The notes under the pieces are model-generated. The model was not told where the DNA came from. It saw only the letters and a list, made by a program, of their open reading frames with translations, and did no database searches. Shown piece by piece: positions 1 through 5,405 of a stretch of DNA of 5,405 nt; the first letter of the stretch is position 1, and every line of letters starts with the position of its first letter. A program made the translations under genes and the position numbers. Source of the stretch: Firmicutes bacterium ADurb.Bin467 (lineage in GTDB: Bacteria > Bacillota > Clostridia > Christensenellales > Aristaeellaceae); assembly GCA_002068815.1 (NCBI GenBank), contig MWAC01000112.1, positions 1-5,405 on the forward strand, read 5' to 3'.

Positions 1-623
1 CGCTCCGGATCGTTGACGAGCATGTCCCGCATATGGATATAGATGCGATTGTCGCCCGGAAAGTTGCATAGAATTTCCAAAATCAGCATTTTTGCGTACT
101 CGGACGCGCCCTCGTAGCCCTCGAGCAGCGTTTGGCGTACGGGAGCGCCCGCCGCCTCCTCGAGCGCCTCCGCCGCGCGCTCCGCGAGATCGGACGAATC
201 CGGCGCCCTGAGCACGATGTCCGCCGCGAGCCGCTCGGTGCGCTCCGGCGCAATCTCCAGCAAAAGCGACAGCGCGTGCTCGCGCGCCTCCTCCGGCTTT
301 CCCGCGTCAAAGAGCAGCCCTTCGAGCGCCGGCGCCGCCGCCTCCCCGAGCGCCTCGAACCGCTCCAGAAGCAAATCCGGCACGTCGACGCGCGCGCGGG
401 CGTATTCCTCGAGCGACGCGATCAATTCCTCCGGCGCGGACATCCGGAGGAACCACTGTCTGGGCGAGATGCCGTTCAACCGCGCGTCCGGGGCCTCCGC
501 CCACTCCTCGTACGCGACGTCCAGAAGCGCCTCGGCCGCGTCCTCGCCGATCTCCCCCGCCGCGCTGAGCTTCTTCGCGAACGCCCGGCGGAACATCCCG
601 TCAAAGTCCATCGGGTTCGCCAT
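1..623 (-). CDS. HEAT-like helical-repeat protein, C-terminus beyond the left edge
   Basis: Reading the minus strand from 623 gives 207 full codons with no stop up to the window edge, so the gene is partial at its 3' end. The protein begins MANPMDFDGMF and is almost entirely amphipathic helix rich in Ala, Glu and Leu. Residues about 82-207 form repeating helix pairs (for example LLLERFEALG, SLLLEIAP and MLILEILCNFPGD), the look of HEAT-type solenoid repeats that usually mediate protein binding. Residues 41-58 carry a tryptophan followed by RLNGISPRQW, a distinctive turn between helices. There is no signal peptide, membrane segment or catalytic motif, so it is probably cytosolic. ATG 623 is chosen because GGAGGAGG ends six bases upstream. 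ATG 629 has no spacing and ATG 611 is too far. The start lies inside the end of the TPR gene (23-bp overlap), implying translational coupling. The family is not recognised with certainty and the function is unknown. Confidence 0.8.
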   Translation of the reverse strand, partial: MANPMDFDGMFRRAFAKKLSAAGEIGEDAAEALLDVAYEEWAEAPDARLNGISPRQWFLRMSAPEELIASLEEYARARVDVPDLLLERFEALGEAAAPALEGLLFDAGKPEEAREHALSLLLEIAPERTERLAADIVLRAPDSSDLAERAAEALEEAAGAPVRQTLLEGYEGASEYAKMLILEILCNFPGDNRIYIHMRDMLVNDPE

Positions 624-2301
624 CGGCATCCTCCTCCATCGCGTCGGCCATCCGCTGCGCGTAGTAGACGGTCCTGCGGAACGGGCTCCCGAACTGGCGG
701 CAGAGCTTGCGAAACGACGGCTTCTCGCCGCGCATCGACAGATAGCAGTACAAGAGCGCCGCGGCGTAGGCGGGAATCCTGTCCCGCGTGCAGAACACCA
801 TCTGCCGGGAGCTCAGCGCCTTGAGCATGATCAGCGCGAGCGCGGTCGTCGCCGTGACGCCGTACTCGTCCTCGAGCACTTCCGAGGCGTACTTCACCGC
901 CTGCCGGAAGCCGATCGGCAATCGGTCGAGCGTCGGCTCGGGGTCGGGCAACAGCCCGTCGCGCTCGTCGATGCTCGGCGGCAGCAATTTCCCCATGTCC
1001 GCGCCGCGCATCCGGAGCAGCATCAGCGCGTTGAGCTTCAGCTCATACGCGATCTCCGGCCGCATGAACACCTCGCGCAGCGTCCCCTCGGCCTCCTCGT
1101 CCTTCAGCGCCGCCAGCGCCGTGATCGACGCGCGGCGGAACTGCGCGTTGTCGACCGTCAGGCACCACTTGAGCAGCGCGCGGAACTTCTTGTCCTCCTG
1201 CCAGACGCGCTCGAGCTCGTTGTAGTGCCTTGAGAGAGTGTCCGCGACGTATGAGAGCCGCCGAACCGCCTCGTCCTTGGGCACCTGGTACGCGTAGTCC
1301 GGCGGCGGATTCTTCAGGTTTCCCGCGGCCGCCGCGTCCATGTAGTAGCCGGCGATCGTGTCCTCCGGGTCGATGCGCAGTATCCGCGCCCAGAACTTCA
1401 TCGCCTGCTTTTCCTGCGCCCCCGTGCGGATCAGCGCGACCGCGCGTATGTGCAGAAGCTGCCGGTCATAGGGCGTCTCCTGCATCGAGAGCCTGGCGCA
1501 CTCACCGACCTCCTTGTGCATGGAGAGTTCGCCCAGCGTGTAGATCAGCATGCGCATCTCGATGCCCGTCGGGCGCATCGACATCGCCTTCAGGGCCATC
1601 TGCCGGCTCTTTCTTCCCATGTCGGCCATGTGGTACATCTGCGCGACGACGCAGATCGCGCGCACAGACGCGACCTCCGCCTCGGTCGCCATCCGCGCCT
1701 GCTGCAGCGCCTCCTTGCGCATGCCGAGCAACTCCAGCGCCGTCGCGTACAGCGCCCGTATCTCGCTGCGCGCGGGCTCCAATCCGAGGCTCCTTTCAAA
1801 CAGCCGCGCGGCCGCGCGGAAGTCCTCCTCCTTCATGCGCTCGCAGGCCAAATCTGCGACGCGCGCGGCGCGGTACGATCGCCGGTTCAGCGGGCGCGAG
1901 AGCATCTCGTAGAACTGCAGTTCGTCGGTGATCCTGCGCACCTCGTCGGCGTGCACGCCGTGCGGGTCGAGCCCCTTGTAGCGCCGCAGCGCCCGCTTCG
2001 CGCCGGGGATGTCGCTCGCCGAGAGCAGGTTGAGCGCAAGGCCGTAGTAGCACTCGGTCGGCGCGTCGCGGTCGGAGAGCATGTCCAAGAGCAGCCGGTT
2101 CGACTGCGAGAGGCAGCCCATCTCGCTCAGCAATTCGGCGAGATCGAGCTTGTATTCGTCGTTGTTCGGGGAGTGCTCGACCGCGCGCCGAAGAAGCTCC
2201 AGCGCGTCCACGACGTTGTTGTCGCGCCGGTTCTTCATCGCGCGGTGGTGCACGTATGCCGCGCTCCTGTCAAAGGGCACGACCTTCGGGTCAAAGTTCA
2301 T
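601..2301 (-). CDS. TPR-repeat protein with a C-terminal cyclin-box/HTH-like helical domain
   Basis: The protein has 566 residues starting MNFDPKVVPF. The open frame extends further upstream to 2544, but that part is a shadow of hslO. The ATG at 2301 has GGAGGA four bases upstream and overlaps the hslO stop as ATGA. Residues about 28-325 are helix pairs typical of tetratricopeptide repeats, for example 31-61, 160-193 (FRAAARLFERSLGLEP followed by ALYATALELLGM) and 296-320 (MKFWARILRIDPED). TPR arrays bind proteins or peptides. A linker with NPPPDYAYQVP (331-341) follows, then a HEAT-like stretch at 372-432. The C-terminus (about 465-556) is a different all-helical domain. Its last part, RIPAYAAALLYCYLSM then a putative helix-turn-helix around FRKLCRQFGSPFRRTV, recalls cyclin-box or TFIIB-like folds and DUF6398-type domains by eye only. 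There is no signal peptide or membrane segment, so it is probably cytosolic. The function is unknown. Coupling to hslO suggests a shared context. Confidence 0.9.
   Translation of the reverse strand: MNFDPKVVPFDRSAAYVHHRAMKNRRDNNVVDALELLRRAVEHSPNNDEYKLDLAELLSEMGCLSQSNRLLLDMLSDRDAPTECYYGLALNLLSASDIPGAKRALRRYKGLDPHGVHADEVRRITDELQFYEMLSRPLNRRSYRAARVADLACERMKEEDFRAAARLFERSLGLEPARSEIRALYATALELLGMRKEALQQARMATEAEVASVRAICVVAQMYHMADMGRKSRQMALKAMSMRPTGIEMRMLIYTLGELSMHKEVGECARLSMQETPYDRQLLHIRAVALIRTGAQEKQAMKFWARILRIDPEDTIAGYYMDAAAAGNLKNPPPDYAYQVPKDEAVRRLSYVADTLSRHYNELERVWQEDKKFRALLKWCLTVDNAQFRRASITALAALKDEEAEGTLREVFMRPEIAYELKLNALMLLRMRGADMGKLLPPSIDERDGLLPDPEPTLDRLPIGFRQAVKYASEVLEDEYGVTATTALALIMLKALSSRQMVFCTRDRIPAYAAALLYCYLSMRGEKPSFRKLCRQFGSPFRRTVYYAQRMADAMEEDADGEPDGL
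630..637 (-). promoter_or_regulatory. Ribosome binding site GGAGGAGG deciding the start at 623
   Basis: The minus strand reads GGAGGAGG immediately before ATGCCGATGGCG. The first ATG (629) abuts the Shine-Dalgarno and is unlikely to be used. The second (623) has six bases of spacing. The site lies within the last codons of the upstream TPR gene. Confidence 0.7.
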
Positions 2302-3185
2302 TCGCTCCTCCGATTCAAAGCATATTCCAAGAGGGCCGAGAGCTCCTCCTCCGTGAAGCGGTAGCGCCGGTCGCAGAAGTGGCAATCCACCTCGGCGCCG
2401 TGCTGCTCCGAGATCATGTCGCCGAGCTCCTCGCGCCCGAGCGATATCAGCGCGCGCTCGACGCGCTCGCGCGAGCAGTCGCAGCGGTACGCCGGGCGGA
2501 TCTCCTTCAGCACCTCCGGCTCGAGGTGCCCGAGCAACTGCCAAACCGCGCCTGTCAAATGGTACTCGCGCATCGTCGCCGAGATGTCCATGAACATGCC
2601 TGCGCTCGCCTCGATCGAGCGGATCGCGCTCTCGCCCGCGCCGGGCATCAACTGCACGATCAGCCCTCCGGCCGCCTCGACCTTTTCCCCGACGAGCACG
2701 CCGAGCGCGACGAGCGAGGGCACCTGCTCCGACGCCGTGAAGTACATCGCGAAGTCCTCCGCGATCTCGCCGGAGGCGAGGTTCACCTGCCCGACGTACG
2801 GCTCCCGGAGCCCCAAATCCTTGATCACGGTCAGCTTGCCTCCCTTTCCGACCGCCGCGCCGACCGGCAGCTTCTCCCCGGCGCGCGGAAGCTCGACATC
2901 CGGATTCTCGACGTAGCCCTTGACCGAGCCGTCGCTCTTTCCGACCGCGAGCACCGTCCCGATCGGGCCGCCGCCCTTGATCGAAACCGTCACGCTCTCG
3001 AGCGCGCCCTTCTGCATCGTGCCCAGCATCGAGGTCGCCATCAAGGTCCTTCCGAGCGCCGCGGTCGCCGTCCGGGACAATCCGTGCAGCGCGCGCGCCC
3101 GGTCGACCATCTGCGTCCCCTCGATCAGCATCGCCCTCGCCTGCCCGCCCATGAGCGATATGTGAAGCATTCCGTCCGAATCCAT
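2298..3185 (-). CDS. hslO: Hsp33 redox-regulated molecular chaperone
   Basis: The protein has 295 residues, the usual length for Hsp33. This cytosolic holdase keeps four conserved cysteines bound to zinc when reduced. Oxidative stress with unfolding releases the zinc, forms disulfides and activates binding of unfolding proteins. All four cysteines are present near the C-terminus: C235 and C237 in RCDCS, and C268 and C271 in VDCHFCDRRYRF. The spacing (CxC, 30 residues, CxxC) is that of a functional switch. The N-terminal domain shows typical Hsp33 stretches: ALHGLSRTATAALGRTLMA (about 32-50), IKGGGPIGTV (69-78), GSVKGYVENP (86-95), GEIAEDFAMYFTASEQVPS (139-157) and LMPGAGE (179-185). The start at 3185 has AGGGAGG five bases upstream. 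The gene begins 10 bp after the methyltransferase stop and its own stop overlaps the TPR start, so it is the second gene of the operon. Confidence 0.98.
   Translation of the reverse strand: MDSDGMLHISLMGGQARAMLIEGTQMVDRARALHGLSRTATAALGRTLMATSMLGTMQKGALESVTVSIKGGGPIGTVLAVGKSDGSVKGYVENPDVELPRAGEKLPVGAAVGKGGKLTVIKDLGLREPYVGQVNLASGEIAEDFAMYFTASEQVPSLVALGVLVGEKVEAAGGLIVQLMPGAGESAIRSIEASAGMFMDISATMREYHLTGAVWQLLGHLEPEVLKEIRPAYRCDCSRERVERALISLGREELGDMISEQHGAEVDCHFCDRRYRFTEEELSALLEYALNRRSE
2306..2311 (-). promoter_or_regulatory. Ribosome binding site of the TPR gene, inside hslO
   Basis: The minus strand reads GGAGGA-GCGA-ATG. The site lies in the last codons of hslO. The start codon and the hslO stop share ATGA at 2301-2298, a classical stop-start overlap for translational coupling. 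This is the main reason for placing the TPR start at 2301 and not at the far end of the open frame. Confidence 0.8.
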
Positions 3186-3190
3186 CTGTT

Positions 3191-3197
3191 CCTCCCT
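3191..3197 (-). promoter_or_regulatory. Ribosome binding site of hslO overlapping the upstream stop codon
   Basis: The minus strand reads TAGGGAGGAACAGATG. The TAG stop of the methyltransferase gene (3198-3196) forms the beginning of the Shine-Dalgarno AGGGAGG, five bases before the hslO ATG. Ribosomes finishing the first gene would therefore stop on the binding site of the second. Confidence 0.8.
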
Positions 3198-3942
3198 ATG
3201 CCCTTCGCGCCAGAAAGTGCAAACGCTCCTCGCCCTCGGCCGGAGGCGCGAACGTCCGGTCGCCGAATACCTCTATGCCCGAAAAGCCCTCTTCCCGGAG
3301 CAGCCTGACGAGCTCTTCCTCGCCGTGCGCGCGCTGCACGTGCTCCTCCTGAAACCTGCGGTACCGGCCGTCCGCCTCGCGCACGAAGAACGTCACGTCC
3401 ATCCTGATCAAATGCCGCTCCGCGTCGAGCCGGTTTTCCCAGAGATAGGCGATTTCGTCCCTCTCCTCGCCGAAAAACGCGTTCCCGAGGCGGACCTCCA
3501 GCTTGTGCCGCGACGAGATGTCGAACGCCAGCGCGCCGCCGGGCCGTATCGCCCGGCGCGCCGCGCGGAAGAACGCGCGCAGCCTCTCCTCGGTCAGCAA
3601 ATAGTTCACGCCGTCGCAGGCCGCGACGACCGCGTCGACCGGCCTCGGGACGGACAGATCGCAGATGTCCTGCCGGACGAGCATCGCGCTCTCGCCGGCC
3701 CGGCGGAACTTCTCCGCCGCGCGCCGAAGCATCGCCTCGGAGAGGTCCGCGCCGGTCACGCGCGCGCCGAGCTTCGCAAACTCGAGCGCCATCGAGCCGG
3801 TCCCGCAGCCCGCGTCGTATACCGTCCCGGGCGAGACGCCCGCGCGGCCGAGCAGCGCCCGGTAATACTCTGCCCATTTCGGATAATCGAAATCGTCCAT
3901 CATGGCGTCGTACACGTCCGCGAGCGCGCCGTACGGCTGCAT
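3196..3942 (-). CDS. Class I SAM-dependent methyltransferase, YqeM-like
   Basis: The protein has 248 residues from MQPYGALADVYDAMM, close in length and N-terminal pattern (YxxxAxVYDxxM) to Bacillus YqeM-type methyltransferases. The Rossmann-fold SAM site is clear: motif I VYDAGCGTG (41-49), the acidic end of strand 2 in GADLSEAML (64-72), D92 in RQDICDL after strand 3, and motif IV-like AACDGVNYLL (108-116), followed by RPGGALAFDISS (133-144). Such enzymes transfer a methyl group from SAM. The substrate of this group is not established and cannot be read here. The open frame extends to 3996, but that upstream part covers the predicted -35 and -10. Of the two near ATGs, 3951 abuts the GGGGAGGG sequence, whereas 3942 is nine bases from it and matches the family N-terminus, so 3942 is preferred. 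It is the first gene of the leftward operon. Its annotation as a methyltransferase is firm, its exact subfamily less so. Confidence 0.93.
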   Translation of the reverse strand: MQPYGALADVYDAMMDDFDYPKWAEYYRALLGRAGVSPGTVYDAGCGTGSMALEFAKLGARVTGADLSEAMLRRAAEKFRRAGESAMLVRQDICDLSVPRPVDAVVAACDGVNYLLTEERLRAFFRAARRAIRPGGALAFDISSRHKLEVRLGNAFFGEERDEIAYLWENRLDAERHLIRMDVTFFVREADGRYRRFQEEHVQRAHGEEELVRLLREEGFSGIEVFGDRTFAPPAEGEERLHFLARRA

Positions 3943-3951
3943 AAATCGCAT

Positions 3952-3960
3952 CCCTCCCCA
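3952..3960 (-). promoter_or_regulatory. Ribosome binding site of the methyltransferase gene
   Basis: The minus strand reads TGGGGAGGG, then ATGCGATTT, then ATG. The strong purine-rich site leaves nine bases before ATG 3942 and none before ATG 3951. This supports the shorter protein. Confidence 0.7.
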
Positions 3961-3967
3961 TTTTATT

Positions 3968-3996
3968 ATTTTACCACACGCGCCCCGCGTTTGCAA
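3968..3996 (-). promoter_or_regulatory. Sigma-A/sigma-70 type promoter of the methyltransferase-hslO operon
   Basis: On the minus strand, TTGCAA (3996-3991) is a -35 with four matches to TTGACA. A 17-base spacer leads to TAAAAT (3973-3968), preceded by TGG as an extended -10. Transcription would begin near 3961, giving a leader of about 19 bases that is little more than the ribosome binding site. The surrounding AT-rich patch (3961-3973) stands out in GC-rich DNA. The prediction is by eye. Confidence 0.65.
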
Positions 3997-4030
3997 CAGA
4001 TGCTATAACCGAAAGCTAACCGAATCCGCC

Positions 4031-4059
4031 CGGCAGCGCCCGCGGAAAACCGGTATAAT
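4031..4059 (+). promoter_or_regulatory. Candidate promoter of the HAD phosphatase gene
   Basis: A perfect -10 TATAAT lies at 4054-4059. At 17 bases upstream the hexamer CGGCAG (4031-4036) is a poor -35, so the promoter may be weak or need an activator. Transcription would start near 4066, 28 bases before the start codon. A second possible -10, TGCTATAAC (4001-4009), is an extended type but has no -35 and lies farther from the gene. Confidence 0.5.
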
Positions 4060-4079
4060 GAGCCTACCCTATTATGGAC

Positions 4080-4084
4080 GGAGG
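4080..4084 (+). promoter_or_regulatory. Ribosome binding site of the phosphatase gene
   Basis: GGAGG is followed by nine bases and ATG 4094. An in-frame ATG at 4085 directly abuts the site and is unlikely to be used. The conserved HAD N-terminus starts just after 4094, which agrees with this choice. Confidence 0.7.
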
Positions 4085-4093
4085 ATGCCCGCG

Positions 4094-4741
4094 ATGAAAC
4101 ACAATTGCGTGATCTTCGACCTCGACGGAACGCTGCTCGACACGCTCGAGGATTTGCGGGACGCCGTCAACGCCGCGCTTGCGGCCCGCGGGCACGCGCC
4201 GCGCTCGATCGACGAGGTGCGGCTGTTCGTCGGAAACGGCGTCATGAAGCTGATCGAGCGCGCGGTTCCCGAAGGCACGCCCGCGTCCGGGATCGCGGAG
4301 ATCGCCGCCGACTTCCGGCGCCGCTACGACAAAGCGATCAACGTAAAGACGCGCCCGTATCCCGGCATCCTCGAATTGCTTCAAAGGCTCCGCGCCGCGG
4401 GCGTCAAAATCTGCGTCAACTCGAACAAGTACGACCCGGCCGTGCGGCTCCTCTGCGAGGCGCACTTCTCCGGGCTCTACGACGTCGCCGTCGGCGAATC
4501 CGCCACCATCCCGAAAAAGCCGTCTCCGGCCGGCGTCGAATATCTCCTCTCCGCCGTCGGCGCAAAAAAAAGCGACGCCGTATACGTCGGCGACAGCTCC
4601 GTCGATTTCGAAACCGCGAAAAACGCCGAAGTGCCGTTCGCGTGGGTATCGTGGGGCTTCCGCAGGCCGTCCGAGATGCCGGAGGTTCCGCCGCTCCGCT
4701 TCGACGACGCCGGGCGGCTCTCCGATTATCTGCTCGATTGA
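4094..4741 (+). CDS. HAD-superfamily hydrolase, phosphoglycolate phosphatase-like
   Basis: The protein has 215 residues beginning MKHNCVIFDLDGTLLDT, within the usual 210-230 for Gph-type phosphatases. Catalytic motifs of the haloacid dehalogenase fold are complete: motif I DLDGT with nucleophile D9 and acid/base D11, motif II S110 in CVNSNK, motif III lysine around K142 in IPKKPSP, and motif IV VGDSSVDFETA with D167 and D171 for Mg2+. A small helical C1 cap lies at about 15-85, with DLRDAVNAALAARG and LFVGNGVMKLIERA, patterns typical of phosphoglycolate phosphatase. The likely reaction is cytosolic hydrolysis of a small phosphate ester, perhaps 2-phosphoglycolate in metabolite repair or DNA-repair salvage. 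Related PpaX pyrophosphatases or broad-specificity sugar phosphatases cannot be excluded, so no symbol is given. The frame is open upstream to 3902, but that part crosses the promoter. The gene is monocistronic and ends 6 bp before a terminator hairpin. Confidence 0.93.
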   Translation: MKHNCVIFDLDGTLLDTLEDLRDAVNAALAARGHAPRSIDEVRLFVGNGVMKLIERAVPEGTPASGIAEIAADFRRRYDKAINVKTRPYPGILELLQRLRAAGVKICVNSNKYDPAVRLLCEAHFSGLYDVAVGESATIPKKPSPAGVEYLLSAVGAKKSDAVYVGDSSVDFETAKNAEVPFAWVSWGFRRPSEMPEVPPLRFDDAGRLSDYLLD

Positions 4742-4747
4742 CCCGTT

Positions 4748-4776
4748 CCCCTCCGGATCTGTCCGGAGGGGATTTT
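4748..4776 (+). terminator. Intrinsic terminator of the phosphatase gene
   Basis: CCCCTCCGGA (4748-4757), a TCTG loop and TCCGGAGGGG (4762-4771) form a perfect 10-bp GC-rich stem, followed by ATTTT (4772-4776). The T tract is short. On the minus strand the hairpin follows the kinase stop codon but is followed by AACGG, not a T tract, so it suits the plus strand better. The T tract overlaps the stop codon of the converging kinase gene. Confidence 0.85.
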
Positions 4777-5405
4777 ACGCGGACTTCTTCAGCGTGAAGA
4801 AAAACTCCGATCCCCCGCCCGTCCTCGCGTTGACGCCGATCTCGCCGCCCATCAGCTCCACGACGAGCTTCGCGACCGCGAGGCCGAGCCCGGTGCCCGA
4901 GGTGCGCATGCGGCTCTTGTCGGCCTTGTAGAATCGCTCCCAGATGAACGGCAAATCCTTGGGTTCTATGCCGACGCCGGTGTCGACGACGCCGACGCGG
5001 ACGATGTCCCGCTCGTCGCGCGCGTAGACGGTCACGCTGCCGCCCGCGGGCGTGAAGCCGAGCGCGTTGTCGATGAATATGATCAGCACCTGCAGTATCC
5101 TGTCCTCGTTCCCGATGCACGTAAGCGCCGAGCTGCCGGTGTCGGCCGTGAGCGATATGCCCGCGTCGTCGGCCATGTTCTTCATCCGGCGCACGGCCGC
5201 GTCGACGATGCCGCGCAGCTCCAGTTCCTCCATCTCGAGCGCGACCCGGCCGTCCTGCAGACGCGACATGTCGAGCATCTCGCGCACGAGCTTTTCGAGC
5301 CTGAGCGTCTCCTGGTAGATGACTCGGTAGCACTCCGACCGCTCCTCGTCGGTGTCGATATAGCCGTCCATCAGCGGCTCGACCATGCCGCGGATGCCGG
5401 TCAGC
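4775..5405 (-). CDS. Sensor histidine kinase, C-terminal part (gene cut by the right edge)
   Basis: The frame stays open to the edge: 209 residues beginning LTGIRGMVEPLMDGYID, which matches the HisKA segment right after HELRTP. The phospho-acceptor His and the sensor domain are therefore outside the window, and the Met at 5386 is internal, not a start. Visible parts, numbered from that Met: dimerisation helices to about residue 45 (RLEKLVREMLDMSRLQDGR), N box IDNALGFTPAGG (N107), G1 box DTGVGI (135-140), F box FIWERFYKADKSR (147-159) and G2 box SGTGLGLAVAKLVVELMGG (163-181). The protein ends GGSEFFFTLKKSA. This is the HATPase layout of OmpR-partnered kinases such as PhoR, ResE or WalK relatives, which autophosphorylate and pass phosphate to a response regulator. 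The usual first Asn of the N box is Ile and the usual Lys after DNAL is Gly. The first change is seen in many active kinases. The signal and partner are unknown. The gene converges with the phosphatase gene. Confidence 0.96.
   Translation of the reverse strand, partial: LTGIRGMVEPLMDGYIDTDEERSECYRVIYQETLRLEKLVREMLDMSRLQDGRVALEMEELELRGIVDAAVRRMKNMADDAGISLTADTGSSALTCIGNEDRILQVLIIFIDNALGFTPAGGSVTVYARDERDIVRVGVVDTGVGIEPKDLPFIWERFYKADKSRMRTSGTGLGLAVAKLVVELMGGEIGVNARTGGGSEFFFTLKKSA

Noticed and set aside
217..1233. Plus-strand open frame of 338 codons over the end of the TPR gene and the left gene
   Set aside because: It is antisense to two coherent coding frames, changes from Ser-rich to Arg/Gln-rich composition and has no good ribosome binding site. 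Long antisense frames are expected in GC-rich DNA.
2256..3308. Plus-strand open frame of 350 codons opposite hslO
   Set aside because: It is antisense to hslO, which is certain from its four cysteines. The product is His/Arg/Leu-rich low-complexity sequence without family features.
3943..3996. Longer methyltransferase starting at 3996 or 3951
   Set aside because: ATG 3996 lies in the predicted -35 and the extra residues do not resemble the family. ATG 3951 abuts the Shine-Dalgarno without spacing.
4564..4571. Run of eight A in the phosphatase gene, with A_AAA_AAA in the phase of a -1 slippery site
   Set aside because: The run encodes Ala-Lys-Lys in an otherwise complete HAD protein. A -1 shift would lose motif IV and add an Arg-rich tail, so programmed frameshifting is unlikely. 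Rare slippage is possible but unsupported.
4416..5333. Minus-strand open frame of 305 codons across the convergent junction
   Set aside because: It runs through the kinase gene out of frame and antisense to the phosphatase, with an Arg-rich product. The two real genes explain this region.
5384..5386. ATG at 5386 as start of a 203-residue kinase
   Set aside because: The frame continues upstream to the edge with LTGIRG, the continuation of the conserved HELRTP phospho-acceptor region, so this Met is internal.

Overview
The window is GC-rich bacterial DNA with tightly packed genes, strong GGAGG ribosome binding sites and short intergenic gaps. These traits, together with a YqeM-like methyltransferase and a zinc-type Hsp33, suggest a high-GC member of the Bacillota, probably a clostridial lineage. 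That placement is inference. I see no mobile element, CRISPR array, rRNA or tRNA.

Layout: four genes run leftward from a divergent promoter region near 3960-4060. In transcription order they are a YqeM-like SAM-dependent methyltransferase (3942 to 3196), the redox chaperone Hsp33 (hslO, 3185 to 2298), a 566-residue TPR protein with an unusual C-terminal helical domain (2301 to 601), and a helical-repeat (HEAT-like) protein whose gene runs off the left edge (623 to 1). The gaps and overlaps are 10 bp, a 4-bp ATGA overlap and a 23-bp overlap, so this is almost certainly one translationally coupled operon.

On the right, a HAD-family phosphatase resembling phosphoglycolate phosphatase (4094-4741, plus strand) is transcribed divergently from the operon. 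It ends in a 10-bp perfect hairpin with a short T tract. Converging on it from the right edge is the C-terminal part of a sensor histidine kinase (5405 to 4775, minus strand). The phospho-acceptor His of that kinase would lie just outside the window.

How the genes may work together: Hsp33 is a post-translational chaperone switched on by oxidative unfolding. Two adjacent, coupled solenoid proteins of unknown function could be partners or scaffolds in the same response, but nothing in the sequence proves this. The methyltransferase's substrate is unknown. The phosphatase and the kinase are separate transcription units. The most interesting part of the window is the pair of uncharacterised repeat proteins coupled to hslO. 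The TPR protein ends in a domain resembling a cyclin-box/helix-turn-helix fold, and the last gene has a readable 207-codon frame that is open at the window edge.
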